NCBI RefSeq assembly: GCF_003254395.2
Contig: NC_037651.1
Coordinates: forward strand, 8,066,001 to 8,130,000
DNA from: Apis mellifera
Lineage: Eukaryota > Arthropoda > Insecta > Hymenoptera > Apidae
Direction of reading: 5' to 3'
DNA length: 64,000 nucleotides
This document shows positions 37,191-50,690 of the stretch, piece by piece (the first letter of the stretch is position 1; every line of letters starts with the position of its first letter). Made by a program: the position numbers and the translations under genes. The notes under the pieces were generated by a model. That model searched no databases, was not told where the DNA came from, and worked only from the letters and a program-made list of their open reading frames with translations.

Positions 37191-38486
37191 TTACTGCACG
37201 ACGAAAGCCAACAGAATGGTTAATCCGGTAGTAACGGCGAGACTAATCCTGTTTGCAGCTGAAGTGGGAATCTCCGGCTGTTCCGGCGCGGTTCCGTCCT
37301 CCAAATATTGGTAACTTTTAACTCCAGTTTCTGATCTGACTACTCGATAATTTGGTATGCTAACGTTGACCCGATTCTCCAATATATTTTGCAAAGAATT
37401 GGTAACGCAATAAAAGTTACCATCCTCGTCGAACGCAAATGTATCTGGCCATTGCATCCTTTCATGATCTCTCGAGATCACTCTCTGGCCAGTAGTGAAC
37501 GAGATGGACTGTTTAGTATCCCACATAGCTACAGCATCGTCGGCCAACAGCCCAAAGTATAACACTCCTTTGGCTGACATCATCATCCCATCAGTTTGAG
37601 AATTTTTTCTTCCTAGTTCTTTAACGTAACTGTCCACATTGCTTGCATTGTTCTTCAGCACTGAAGTTGGTATAGAATAAAGATGGAAAGAGGATAATGG
37701 TGAGTAATATATTTGTCTGTCGTTACTGCTTGCAGGAGACAAAGCAATCCCATCGACAGGTACAGGTATATTGATGGGAGTTTTGGAAATCATGAATTTA
37801 ATTGCTTCGTGTTTAGCTTTCATAGAATCGTGTCTAACTTTCCACGAGGTATTGTTCCTCAAAGAATAAACAATTATACCAGGATCGTTGCGATCACTGT
37901 CTGTAATATATGCCATACCACCGTCCTCGTGATCCAAGACAATATCATTTAAATGTGCTGTGCCATGACGAGCTACGTTCGCAGGGAATTCGTAAATTCG
38001 TAAAACCTCACCGTTCTTCTCGAGATCCAGGATTACTAATCTCGGCGGACAAGTGGTCTTTACTTCTAAAGAAAGAGGTGACATCTTGCCAGAATCTAGT
38101 ACCCACATACGCCCTATGGGATCGATCTCCATACTTTGGACCATCTGAAACGCACTACAGTCTCCAATTTTCTGCATCTCCCAACTGGGGAAAGCTTCCA
38201 GTTTAGGAGCGGTAATATGATTCACCGGTTTAGCAGAAGTGACTCCGAGAGTTACAGGTACTCCATCTTTCCATCTTGGTATCGTCAAGTACATTTTACC
38301 CTTCCAAAATTTAATACCTGCTATGAAATTATTGGCTGGAACGTAATCATTGTGGCTGATCGCATACTCTTTATTCTCTTCCGATGGCCACATTACGTCG
38401 ATCGTGTTCCATTGAAAGACTACCCGGAATGGTTCGTGACACTTTGCCACTGCGACGAGAGTGACTAAGAGTACAACAATCTTCAT
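37191..38486 (-). CDS. Yellow-family protein, intronless, with hydrophobic C-terminus
   Basis: A single minus-strand exon codes 431 residues. Residues 1-16 form a signal peptide (MKIVVLLVTLVAVAKC), and the rest matches the Yellow/major royal jelly protein family: the early FQWNTIDVMWPSEE segment, the IPRWKDGVPVTLG motif, RMWVLDSG, the AYITDSDRNDPGIIVYSL blade, HLYSIPTSVLKN, and WPDTFAFDEDGNFYCVTN near the end. These are predicted six-bladed propellers, secreted, and linked to cuticle pigmentation (Yellow) or to larval food (royal jelly proteins). Unlike typical members, the last 20 or so residues (RISLAVTTGLTILLAFVVQ) are strongly hydrophobic after a small-residue stretch (TSAAN), which suggests a GPI anchor or membrane tail. 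Lack of introns in the coding region is also unusual among hymenopteran relatives, as far as I recall. The exact paralog cannot be fixed from sequence alone; a divergent yellow (x-type) is more likely than a royal jelly protein. Confidence 0.94.
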   Translation of the reverse strand: MKIVVLLVTLVAVAKCHEPFRVVFQWNTIDVMWPSEENKEYAISHNDYVPANNFIAGIKFWKGKMYLTIPRWKDGVPVTLGVTSAKPVNHITAPKLEAFPSWEMQKIGDCSAFQMVQSMEIDPIGRMWVLDSGKMSPLSLEVKTTCPPRLVILDLEKNGEVLRIYEFPANVARHGTAHLNDIVLDHEDGGMAYITDSDRNDPGIIVYSLRNNTSWKVRHDSMKAKHEAIKFMISKTPINIPVPVDGIALSPASSNDRQIYYSPLSSFHLYSIPTSVLKNNASNVDSYVKELGRKNSQTDGMMMSAKGVLYFGLLADDAVAMWDTKQSISFTTGQRVISRDHERMQWPDTFAFDEDGNFYCVTNSLQNILENRVNVSIPNYRVVRSETGVKSYQYLEDGTAPEQPEIPTSAANRISLAVTTGLTILLAFVVQ

Positions 38487-41400
38487 TTTCTACACTGTAT
38501 TTCCGCCACTGTATACGTATTCCTTTAACACGATGTCTTAACTCACTGTTCTTAGCCTGATCACGTGGCAGGAAGAGGCGAAGACTTAACAACGATCCAG
38601 TTGAAAACTGATATCCGGAATAAGAGTGTTCGTAAGCCCGGTAAATGTCGCCAGGGAGAGGAAGAAAGTTCTATTCTCGAGTCGACCGGCGTAACGAATA
38701 TTTCGCACGTGCCAACTGTGTTGGCTGGTCTGTTTTTGTCAAGTTAACCGATCAACACTATCCACTAACCATCCATTCACCTTGAGGTGATCCCAACAAG
38801 CCTATTACGCGGAGACGATCGCGGTTTGACTGACGAAGACGCGGAGCGTCGCTTAGAGAGGCGTCGTCTCCCCACCAGACGACGTGTATTAACACACTAT
38901 GATCATGTGTGCAAGTGTACACGCTATACGTGTGATCGTATGTGGATGCATTTGGATATTGTATGTGCAACAGGAACAAGGTATCCCCACTATTTAATTT
39001 CCAAGCGAAACGTAGCTTTATTATTTAACCGATGATGCATCATGGAAATATAAATTAACATTGTTATTTGAAATTATATTCTTCATTGTCGATGAACGAT
39101 ATTCGCTTCGTTTAATTTTATTTACTTTCCAACTTTGATCAAAACGATTTAGCGAATTTTATATAGTTATAAACTATTCTTGTATTCGTTTTTAGAGAAT
39201 TTTTTTTTACACTATTTTCTTTTTATTCTAGAATATTGAATTATATCTTTGTTAAAAAAAAAAGGTGATTATTGATTCAAAAATTTATGAAATTTAGAAA
39301 TATGTAAAAGTAATATTGCAATAGTATTCCATGGGTAAACTAGAAAAGTTTTACTTACTTTTTATAAATCTCTTGAAAATATTATCACGTTCATAATCAT
39401 TTGTTTCCTTTGTTTCATTTTTCATTATGATTTATTGTAAAAAAGATGACTAAATTAGCAGTGATTCTCGATTAATTTTCAACTGGTGATTAGATTAATA
39501 TTCTTCTTAGAATTCTATTTTTTTTTTCTGCGTATGTTCATTGTTAGGTTAAACGAAAGACGGTTGACTGAAATGGTACTGAGACCGGTGTTGTAAGGCC
39601 GGATCCATTTGAAAGGGAAACGTTGAAAAGGGTGAGCTTAGAAAAGACTGTTGTGTTACGTTTTATATTGCCTAAGATGATCCCGAAAAATCGATTCAAC
39701 AGTCGCTTCTTCGTACTTCTCCCTTGGACAATTACGTTATTCAGAATTTCGTTGAATTCGTTTTCTTTCTTGATAAAGAAACATGATCGAAAGGCAACGC
39801 TATCGTAGAACATTCATTATAAAGAAATGTTTATGTGTAGAGATTAGTAATAGGAGAAATTTGCACTTCAATTACAATGAATATATTTTAAAAACCATAT
39901 TGTCCACTTTAGAAAAAGTGTCAGCCAATAATAGTTTTAATTATAATGTTAATTATATTATATCAATATCGTTATATTATATTATATCATTCCAATGCTG
40001 ATTCTTATTATACACTTTCATATTATACACTCTGCATATATCCAAAATAATATTCCCATCTAATTGTTTAAAAAAAATTTCTTTTCTTTACATTTAATTT
40101 ATTTTTTAAAACTTTTCATTTAATTTTAGGACAGATTTACATCTTTCCTATTACTTTTTATCATCTTTCCAACAGATTTAGTTATATTTGCTTGAATAGA
40201 TTTGAATACAATTTCATGAATGCAATTACAATGATTTTAAAAAATATTGTTGTGATTCTTGATGCAACAAGAATTTTCTTAAAATAAATAATCTTTTAAT
40301 GATTGATATTTGAATATTACATTCGAATTTGCGAATTAACCAATAGATGTCATATTTTTAAAAAGGGAAATATAATATTCTGATAGTTATCCAGATATTT
40401 ATAAAAATTTTCGTAGAAAAACAAAAAAATAAAAATTGTCTGCCATTGCCAATATACGATTTATAATTAAATAAGAAATCTTGAAAACTATGTAATAAAA
40501 CTAGCTGTAATAATGATCCATAGAAGAGATGAACATTGATTGGTAAACGGATGAGCATAGTTATTGACTCATGATCGTGTGACATGTAACGTAATGTTAT
40601 AACAGTAATGAAGAACGTGTATATTGGTAGTATATCTATAATAGTGTTGACTATTTTCATATCATAGTCATCAAAGATTCTTCCAAACGTCCATAGAATC
40701 ATTCTTATTCATTGTTTTGATCCATTATAGAGTTTTAAGATGCTCACCACGTTTCTTCAATTATATAATATAATACATATATACATATATTCTTTCCAAT
40801 CCATCAGAGTGATCATTAGAGGATTGCTATCAATCAATCGTTGTCCATAAGAAATATTTCACAATCATAGAATTGTATTATTATATCGATTCAAGATCGC
40901 ATATGCCTTCCTATATATTCGTAATATATCTATATTCCAACCATTTTCAATCATTTTCCTCATGTTCCAATGTCACGAATATTTTTATTAAAATATATCT
41001 TAATCTTATTTATTAAAATATATCTTATAATCTTATTTGAATTATATTTTAGATTAAATTATGTTTTTATTCATCAGGTAATCATATAAAATAAATCATA
41101 TATCTTTCACGAGTTACTAACAGACTATATAGATATTAAGTATTTTCTGCAACAATGATCATGCCTAGTGATCTAGCAGTTTATTTCATTGTCTATCCCA
41201 GCCAAAATTATCCGTAATTATTTGGCGTGAACATTTTAGTGAATCTGAATCTGAATTTTTGAAAATTCTTCCTCTATATTTCCTCTATATATTTAAAACT
41301 AAAAATATTTTCTAAGTATTATGTAATTACATTTGTTTTTTATTTCATGTTTCAAATTAACATAGTCCCATTTACTTGTTAGTATCTTTTGTTAAGTTGA

Positions 41401-44400
41401 TAAGATTATTTTCATTTCATCAAGTATCCTAATTTATAAATTCTTTAATATTATAATTAAATTAATCATAATCTTCTTTATGTTAATGAGGAAGTAATGT
41501 AGAAGTGATGGCCAAAAAGAAAAATATAATCATAAGTAATCAAATGTGTTTCAACTGTTAGCACACCACATTAACATGCAAAGAACTAGACTAACAGAAA
41601 GGTTAGAATTACAGATTTATGCTAATTGATTGCTTATTAATATTATCGAAACGATTTAGTCACAGTTGGCTAGCAGATACTACGCCATTTCTAGCGCTTA
41701 GAAGTATTAAACGGACGTGCAAGAATGTTACTTTAATTGACGCTACTTTAATCCCACTTCGAATATTACGATTGAATTTGTTTGTTAGCCTAATTACAAT
41801 GCGTTTGTATTTTATCTATTATCTAACGGTTTTCTCAATAAGTAAAATGAAACGTTGCCATTATGAATTTAAACTCGATTAAATGTTCTCTTTATTTTTT
41901 TCAGACTGAAATTTTTCCATTTTTACTGATTCAGCGAATGATTAACACATTACGAAATAATAATTGTTCACCGAGATACCTAAAGAATGCGAATAAGAAG
42001 TAGAAACTTGCTAAGAATCATCGTTATTTTCCAACGTGTTTCCCAACGTCTGTCTTCTTTTTAGAGTAAATATTGTATCTCGGTAGCCTTCGCGACGTAA
42101 AAACCACAAGTCTTTTGTAAATTCTGCAAGCAATTCTAAATTTTAAAGTATGTATTCGTGAATTTGACGCGTGAACCTTTCACCACAACAATCATTATAT
42201 AACATCTATAATTATCAGTGAATTTCCATATAAAATAATATAAATATTGGTTTATGTAAATGATATAAATCATCATATTAACAATTTTTAATTAATACTT
42301 TTAATTAATACTTGTTGGTTGATCATTTGCTTACAATAACAGTTTAAATAATTTATTTATTCTTGAAGTTGATAATTAATCTTACAAACAAGAATTAAAA
42401 TCTAATGTATTATTTTATTAACTTTTTTTTCTTTGCAATTTTTATATCTTAAGGTTACTTTTAATAAATCAAATAATAAAAATTTTCTGGAAAATCAATA
42501 TTAATGATGAAACTGATTAATAAACTTGATTATTATATAATTGCAAAACTATTGCAAATTGGCATGAATAAATATACATACCTACATCACAGCGAATGTT
42601 TGTAGGCTTGAAAATCAACGGCCTTGTCGTGCTTTTATGTCGACGTAGTTTCACATCCTCTGTGAAACATCAGTTTCATTCGCGACTGAAAATTCATGTC
42701 ATGGCCCATTTTTTTCCTTCACTTTCATTGACGTTATCTGGACAAATTCGGTTTTGATTTTCCATTGAATTATATTGTGACAATATAACACGTGATTCGT
42801 TAATTCCTTTTATTCTTTGTTCATTTCCTCTTTACTCATCTCTTTGATAATTCCAGACACGAAGTATTCACGGTCACAATCAACCTTCGTCGAAAGAGTT
42901 TTCACTTCGAATTGCATCAATAGAACAATGTCTTTCCTTGAATGTAAGAAGAAAATATGATGGAAAAATCAAATACGTTTTAATCAAGTTTACTAAAAAA
43001 AGCGGTTATATAACGTGCTTGAAATAAACTTACATCAAACTGCAACACTGTGAATTGCATAAATAGTATAGATGACTAATGTGGAATCATATTTATGAAC
43101 AGAAGAAGATGAATCGCTCGATAGAGATAAATTTTGCTGCGCATGACAAGAAATTTGTCGAATTCATCTATTGGTAATCTGTTGTTGGAATCGACAGCCT
43201 ATCATTTATTTGGACATTTCTTTCCCATCGTCACCTTCATCCATTCCTCACCAAAAGACGATTCTTTTCCATTCCCAACTTCTAACTTTTGTACAAAACT
43301 AAAAGTTCAATGATCTCAAAACAATTCTCAAGACAATTCACCCTTGTGATAGCATCAAATTATGTATATATATTATATATTAAATATATATTAAATATAA
43401 ATCCATAAATCTTAACAAAATTTCTCTATTAAAACTCACCAACTTGTTTCTTAAACAAAATAGAAATAAGAAAATTTCCATTTTATAATTTTTTTTATAT
43501 TTTTTTATATCCATAACAAACATTCTTGCCCTTAAATGAAAAATACAAATCAACTTGTATTACATATATACATATAATAACTTTAATAATCATTTTAAAT
43601 ATAATTTAAATATCAGAAATAAATGTTAATAATATATATATATATAGGATAATAAAAATCTTTATCAATGTATTATCACTTATATTAAAGGTGAAAGACG
43701 ATGAATAATAATTCATGAATTATCCAAATGTTGGACCTTATTCTGTCATAACTAACATGCAAGCCATAAACGGGTGAAATGGGAAGTGGTCCGGGAAATA
43801 AGTCAGGCTGATTTAACGAGCATAAATGTGCGAGTTAGCATATCGGCAAAGGCCGCGCCCTGCGCATCCGTTTCTCAATGGCCTACTAAAATCTACGCTC
43901 ACTCTCTTTGTGTGTCGACGATGAAAATAACCCCATCAACGTAGGAAGAGAAGCTAGGTTTACGGATTAGAAACATGAAAAGGAAGGCAGGCTGAAAGAA
44001 CGATAGTGTTGCTATCAATAAGACCAAGGAAAAGAAATTTATTCGATTGGAATCGGTTCGATCATAGAATCCCATTTTTACCGTTCCCAATCTTTCTCTA
44101 ATGGATATTATACGAACTGTACAGGCATTATATTTTGCCAATAGAAATGGCAATTAGAAGAATAATGCTCGTTACGATTATATTTAATATATTTCATAAA
44201 TTTTAATCAAAGGTGGGTCAGTAATTTATCATTTATCCTAATCTAAAAAAATTTAGATTTCTTATATGAAAAATTAAAATTAATTGCGTAAGTAAAATGA
44301 TTATATCTCTTCATTTTGTTCATTATGTAATTGAATTAGAGGTTCCCTCTTTCATACAAACTTTCCTTTTCAGACACACCGGATTACCTTTGATTTTAAG

Positions 44401-47400
44401 CACTCAAAACCGTGAAATCGTTGATCATTGATTAAAGCATCGATTTGTACTGAACTGAGACTAACATGCAAAAATTGTGCTTCCGGCATTTTCAAACCAC
44501 TGAGCTTTTCGTATGTGTTCCAAGTGTCGAGCAAAAACTAAAAAAGCTAGCAGATTTGTTCGAATTCGTGTCAACTTTACTTTTTCGCATCATAGATGCG
44601 TAATTTTATTAGCCTGAAAAGAATGATAAGATGACAATAACCAGGAGAACAAAGAGTGATTTTTAAATAGTGATTGTTAGTATTAGAAAATTTTAAATAA
44701 TAATAAAAGTGATGTTAAGCAACTTATGAATCACATGAATTGATTGAATTAAATTTTCAAATATATGCTTCATATCATTTTTATATATATATATATTTTT
44801 AAGTATATATTTTTATTACAATTATTCTTCTATTCTAATTTTTATAATGTTGGGAAATAATAGAAATATATAATTTTTTTGATTCGTATGACCAGCGGAG
44901 GAATTTCTCTGACATTCCTGATTCTAATTCAAGTTGTGATGTCACACAGCATGAAAATTGAAGCGAAAGCTTCGCAATAATATTGTTGATGCGAATTTGA
45001 CGAGATATTTATAAGGGAGAATAATGATGGCAATCATTTGATACAAAATTTTATTTGATTGTCAATTATACTTGTCAATCATTAGCTTCATGAACTATAA
45101 AGGATTTATCCAAACGAGACTAGAAGAAGAAAAAAAGTAAAAGTAGGACAGATGACGCCTTCGGGTAGAATTGTTTTCATTTACGATTCAACTTATTTCA
45201 CACTCAATTAACGATTACGACTATTAACTCTCTGTATGGAAGTTTTTCATAAGCGGGTATGTTCTTCTTTAATGAATTTATATGTTAATTATATATTATA
45301 TATAATTATATATTAAATGAATAATTTCTAATTTTCTTCCCAGTCTCATCTTATAAAAACTAAAATTATGTTTGAAATTTTTTTTTTTACAAGCTATATA
45401 GACATGAATTCAGTAATACTTTTTTACGCTTAAAAAGAAGTTAACTATTGAAACGTTTACATTTTTCTCGTCATATAACAAAAATACTAGTCGAGAGACT
45501 GTCTAACTAGCTGGTGATAATATGATAAATGGACACGTTAGCAAAGTTAAGCGTGTTAACTCCGATTGGATCATTACTGCTTCGAAGCTCAAAAAGAAAA
45601 GAGGTTTCGATGCTTCCAGAGATTTTCACGCTCCATCACGGAACGCAGACTGTTTAATCAAATTGAACGACGTTTCGTGGGAGATTGTGTAACGCACAGG
45701 AAATATTCAGTGAATTCTAATTTTGAGACAGCTGGATAAATGCCCAGTAAATAAATTAAAAAAATCTTCATCGATCGTTAATTTCAATTTCTTTTAATTC
45801 GATATTCTCATTCTTAAATACAACTATAGAATGTAAAACTTTCGTCAAATGGGATAAATTTTTAACTGCTGGAATAAAATAATTGGAACATATTGTTAAA
45901 GGTGAATTTTTATTGAACAATATTTCGATTTAAAACTAAGAAGAAACGAGATAAACTTGAAATCAATGTGCGTATTAACAAAATTAACGTTACTTAAAGA
46001 ATTTTATTAATAGAAGATTAGAAAACTTTAATTATTCGTAAGAGATATAGAATCTAGAACATATTTTCTCGAGATCAGTAGGTCACCTATTCTAGACTAG
46101 CATGATGTCGGCCAGATGAAATCGTAGATCGCCGGTTACCATAACGACCAACGGTTCTCCCTTTATTTTTCTACCTACCCCTAACATTGTGTATAGTATT
46201 CCAACTAAATCCCCTAGTATTTCTATTCTGTACGATTACAAGCTTCTCCATTCAATACCTTCAATGTTCTATTCTTTTCGCAGAATTTTCTACCTGACCC
46301 TTGCTTCTGACAATTCATCAATAGATTTCATTTCGATTTTAAATGACAAGGAAATGTGAATTCGGTATAATAATATTTCAATCTATACGATTACATTTGC
46401 GAAGTTAAATAATTCATTTTCAAACTTCGATAATAAAGAGAATAAAAAGAAAAATAGGATAAAAAATAATTGCATGTATATATTAAATTTTGAAAAAAAA
46501 AAAAAATCGTCAGCAGCTAAAAAGCAAAAATGAAAAGAAATCGTCTCACCTTGGCTTAATACATTCTAAAGAAGGTCACATTATCATGATATAAATTTTT
46601 GCTGTAACAATCATCATTGCTATATAAGGAAATAGCATGATGCTTTTACGCAATAAGCAAACACACTAACGTGAATGTTACTTGGCAAAATAACATGTGT
46701 AAGACTATTTGCAGAAACATTTTTCTAGGAATATTATGGTCATATAGAAATACGATTTGAAGATCGAGATAGCCAAGACCTTGAAGACAAAAGTCGAGCA
46801 TAGTTGTTTAAAAAAAACTATCTGTCTTACACTTGATGAAAAATCGTTTTAATTAAACGATGCTTTATATTTCTTGCGCTTCAACTTCCTTCATTTTATA
46901 ATCATATAAAATCATAAAAATATAAGTATTGAATAAATTCTAATAATCTTTTCTTCCTTCTAATTGATTTGTTTTTTGAAATGGACGATGATTTAAAAAC
47001 TGTTTTCATGATCTAGTGGAAAATTATAGGTTTATAGAGAATTCAGTGAATCGACAAAAAACTTTCATTTTTTTATCATAGACTGCATCAATGCACTTTG
47101 AAAATATATCTGTTAAAACAACAAATTATTAAAATTAATTACAAAATAATGGAAACTGCGTAACGACTTCGTTTCAATATAAAAAAGAATAACAATTATT
47201 TACTTGTCATATTGTACTTATGAATAGAAATTTCTCCACAGAGAAAATTTATTATTTTACTAAATATGCCCTGTCAAAGAGCACGAACAAACATATTGCA
47301 TAATAGATTTTCATTTTACTAACTACAAGAAAATTGCCGCAATGAATCACGTTTTAATAAAAGGTAGAAAATCAATTCAATCTAATTTAATATATTAATA

Positions 47401-49795
47401 ATATAAAAGAATATTGTGTAATCTATACGATCTCTTGTGATGCTAAATTCCGATTTAAATATTCAATATAACTTTTGCTAATAAAATAATTTCCAAATAA
47501 AAATTACTTATAATTCAATCGATAATATGCATATAAAAAATCTAAAATCCAAATTATTTTTAATTAATTTTAAAAAATTTAGTTTTTATTAGTATCAATA
47601 ATAAAATCTTATATGATATATATAATTAAGATATCTTTCAAAATTATAAACTAATTTATATTGAGAAAATTCAAAAATAATATGTTCATATATTTTATAG
47701 GTAATAATTTTTGGAGAATATGATTAAAACATAAATAATATTAGATAATTGATGAGAAGATATTAAAGAAAATCTAATTCGCTGGAATGAAGATACACGA
47801 GAATTGTACACGAAATCGATCGATAAGCGAATTGATAAAAACCTGGAAATATATAATGGACAGACTAATAATTTTAATCATCTTTGTTATCCTCATTATT
47901 TTTAAAGATATAAAAAAATTTATTAGAAGTTATAAAATATGAAATTGTGTATATTAGAAATAATAGAAATAGTATTATAATAATAGAAATAGTATTTCAA
48001 AATCATTTTTAAATTTTCTTTAAATGACATACTGTATTTTTTTTATTTTTAATAAAATACCAAATATTTAAATAATTTTAATTATCTTTATACAATTATC
48101 TATATACATTTTGAAATCTTTTTATAAAGTAATTTATTGATAGAGAGAGATTTCTTTGTATAAGATAAAATGTATATATATATATATATATATATATTGT
48201 GATCCAAAACTCAGTTACAATCGCATAAAATATGGTTTAGGTTTGATTCAATCGCTATTCAAAAACATAGAATGTTATTAAATGCCGCTACTTTAATTTA
48301 AGATCATCCTATATCATATTATATACGAAGTTTCATATATATTGTATTTTATTTAATATTTATATATATATATATAATAATATATAATATATATATATTT
48401 TATTTAATATTTTATGCTTATAAAAAAATTTAAACGTGAAATTCAATTATTAAAACAATACATTATATTTATCAGAAAAAAATTAATTTTTTATTATATT
48501 ATATCATTAATCAAAAATGAATAAAACAGTAATGAATATTTTAATATTATTATATATACGTGATAAGCTAAAAGAAATTAATATTACAAAATATTTTCAA
48601 TAATTATCATATGTAAAACATATTGTACACTATACAAAAGAATAAATTTATAAGTAAATTTAATTTCCTTAATATTGAAAAGTTAATTTGTTAAACATTA
48701 TTAACTGTATTAAATTGAATTTACAATTATTTATTTTTTTATTTATTATAACTTTTTAAAAAATATTTCAATTTGCAATAATTATCTCTTAATCATCAAA
48801 GTTCCTTTTTTAATTTTTAATTATTTAAAGACATTTGAATAAAATATCCATGATTTAATATCTAAAAATTTAAATATTTTTAGCAAATTTATGTTTAAAT
48901 GATATATTTAATAAATAATGAAATAAACGAATACATGAATTGTATTGAATATGCTTAAATAATTAAGACAAGCGAGATCTTAGAAACAAAAAATCATTGA
49001 TAAAATAATTGACCGATTCAGATTGTCAAGATATATAACATATAAAATAGTTTATTAAAAGAAATAAATAACAACATAAAAAATGTTTAAGAAAAAAATA
49101 TATGTTATTTGTAACAAAATTTATGATATATAATATATAATAATACATAAATATTAAAATCTTTTATACATTTAAAAAGAAAGAAAGAACATGAAACAGA
49201 ACAAAACCTTATCTTAAATTAAAATTATCGTAAATATTTTATATTTTTCTTCTATGTCAGAAGATACTTACAAGATAAAAAAATTTCGTTCCTTAGAGAA
49301 ATAATAATGTAAATATATAACTAGATAATATAAACAATTTGTATCTTCTTGTAAACAATCTTGTTAAGAAAGAAGATGTATTTTTTCTAATAATTTTCTG
49401 TAAGAGAAAAAACTAGAAAGAAAATATTATTCTTAATTAATCAATTATATTTTTATTTACTAAATATAATATATTTTTGTTATATATTTTTGTTATTATA
49501 ATTATATATTAATTTATGCGACAAAATAATATAAATTGATTCGTTGAATGGAAAATTTCACAGTTGATTTATGAAAATAAAATGCATATAAAAAAAAAAA
49601 GATATAGAGAATTTATTTTTATGATATAACGTTGGTTATTCTGTACCTAACCTAATGCTATTAGTACGATATTTTGCAATCAAGAAATTAGGTTAGGACT
49701 GAAAAATTATTATTGCGTTTCAGAATTTATTCGTAATTATTAACATATAGTACAATTTATTACACATAATAATACTATATCAATCAAATATTAAA
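38487..49795. other. Long gene-poor region
   Basis: More than 11 kb with no gene I can support. The first 500 bases, moderately GC-rich, should contain the yellow gene's leader and promoter. Less AT-rich islands stand out at about 38780-38900, 39540-39830, 43740-43960 and 46080-46190; none holds a convincing reading frame and they may be enhancers or noncoding exons. From about 47000 to 49700 the sequence is extremely AT-rich with TA microsatellites. No transposon ends, tRNA or coding exons were recognised. Confidence 0.45.
48172..48196. repeat. (TA)n microsatellite
   Basis: About 25 bases of perfect TA repeat within very AT-rich noncoding sequence; further shorter TATATA runs lie at 48357-48400. 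Confidence 0.8.
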
Positions 49796-50353
49796 ATGTT
49801 GCGAATTGGTTTGAGAGTTATACGCACTGCTATAGGAAGCAGAGCTTTTGCAAATGCACCGGCTCAAGAACAAGCAATCTCAACAACTTTCAAAGTTCAA
49901 GATCCAAAAGATTTTAATAATCGTGTTAAAAATTCTAAAGTACCAGTGATCGTTGATTTTTTTGCAACGTACGTATATATTTTAATTAGCAAATGATCAT
50001 TTTAAATGCATTGTGAATAATTTATCTTGTAGATGGTGCAATCCTTGTCGCATGCTTACTCCTCGTATAGAATCTGTAATTGCGGAAAAACAAGGAAAAG
50101 TTTTATTGGCAAAAGTTGATATTGATGAGAATAGTGATCTTGCATTGGATTATGAGGTTATTTTTTATTTTTAATTAAAATTACTATATATATTCTATAT
50201 TTTTTATTTTAAAATAATAAAAGTCAATTTTATATATAGGTTGGATCCGTTCCAGTCCTAATTGCAATGAAAGATGGAAAGGTTTTAGATAGAATTGTTG
50301 GTCTTCAGGATGTAGATAAACTTAAACAATTTGTAGATAAGTATTCAGAATAA
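49796..50353 (+). CDS. Trx2: Mitochondrial thioredoxin 2
   Basis: Three exons, 49796-49968, 50033-50156 and 50240-50353, code 136 residues. A basic, Ser/Ala-rich presequence without acidic residues over the first 24 or so (MLRIGLRVIRTAIGSRAFA) is a mitochondrial targeting signal. The thioredoxin fold follows: VIVDFFATWCNPCRML with the redox pair C60 and C63, the buried Asp in VDIDEN, and the cis-Pro of GSVPVL. It keeps matrix proteins reduced and feeds the mitochondrial peroxiredoxin. The active site is CNPC rather than the usual CGPC, and intron 1 splits the codon directly before the active-site Trp. Length is normal once the presequence is removed. The next gene converges on it with 337 bases between stop codons. 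Confidence 0.96.
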
Positions 50354-50690
50354 TGTAATCTATTTTAATTGTAATTTTCTTATAAAATGACTTGTAGTTA
50401 TTGGAATATTTGTATAATATTATATGGTAAAAAATGTACAATGCAATATATAAGTTTTTAATTATAACATATATCTCTTATTTTTATAGATTTCATATAC
50501 ATAGGAAATTGTTAAATAAATTATTTTTCATGTAATAGTCAGATAAATTTAATTATTTAAATATTTACAAAAATTTAATATATCTATTTCATTAATAAAA
50601 AAGCAATATTGAATAATATATAAAAAGAATATTTAATTTCAATAAAAATTATCAAATAATTGATAATTTTTAAATACAACTTTAGACTAA
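50354..50690. other. Convergent 3' ends of Trx2 and the WKF-domain gene
   Basis: These 337 bases carry 3' UTR sequence for both neighbours; AAATAAATT near 50513 offers a plus-strand poly(A) signal. No gene. Confidence 0.5.

Noticed and set aside
37713..38468. Plus-strand frames antisense to the yellow gene
   Set aside because: They are shadows of the intact yellow frame, whose conserved family motifs fix the coding strand.
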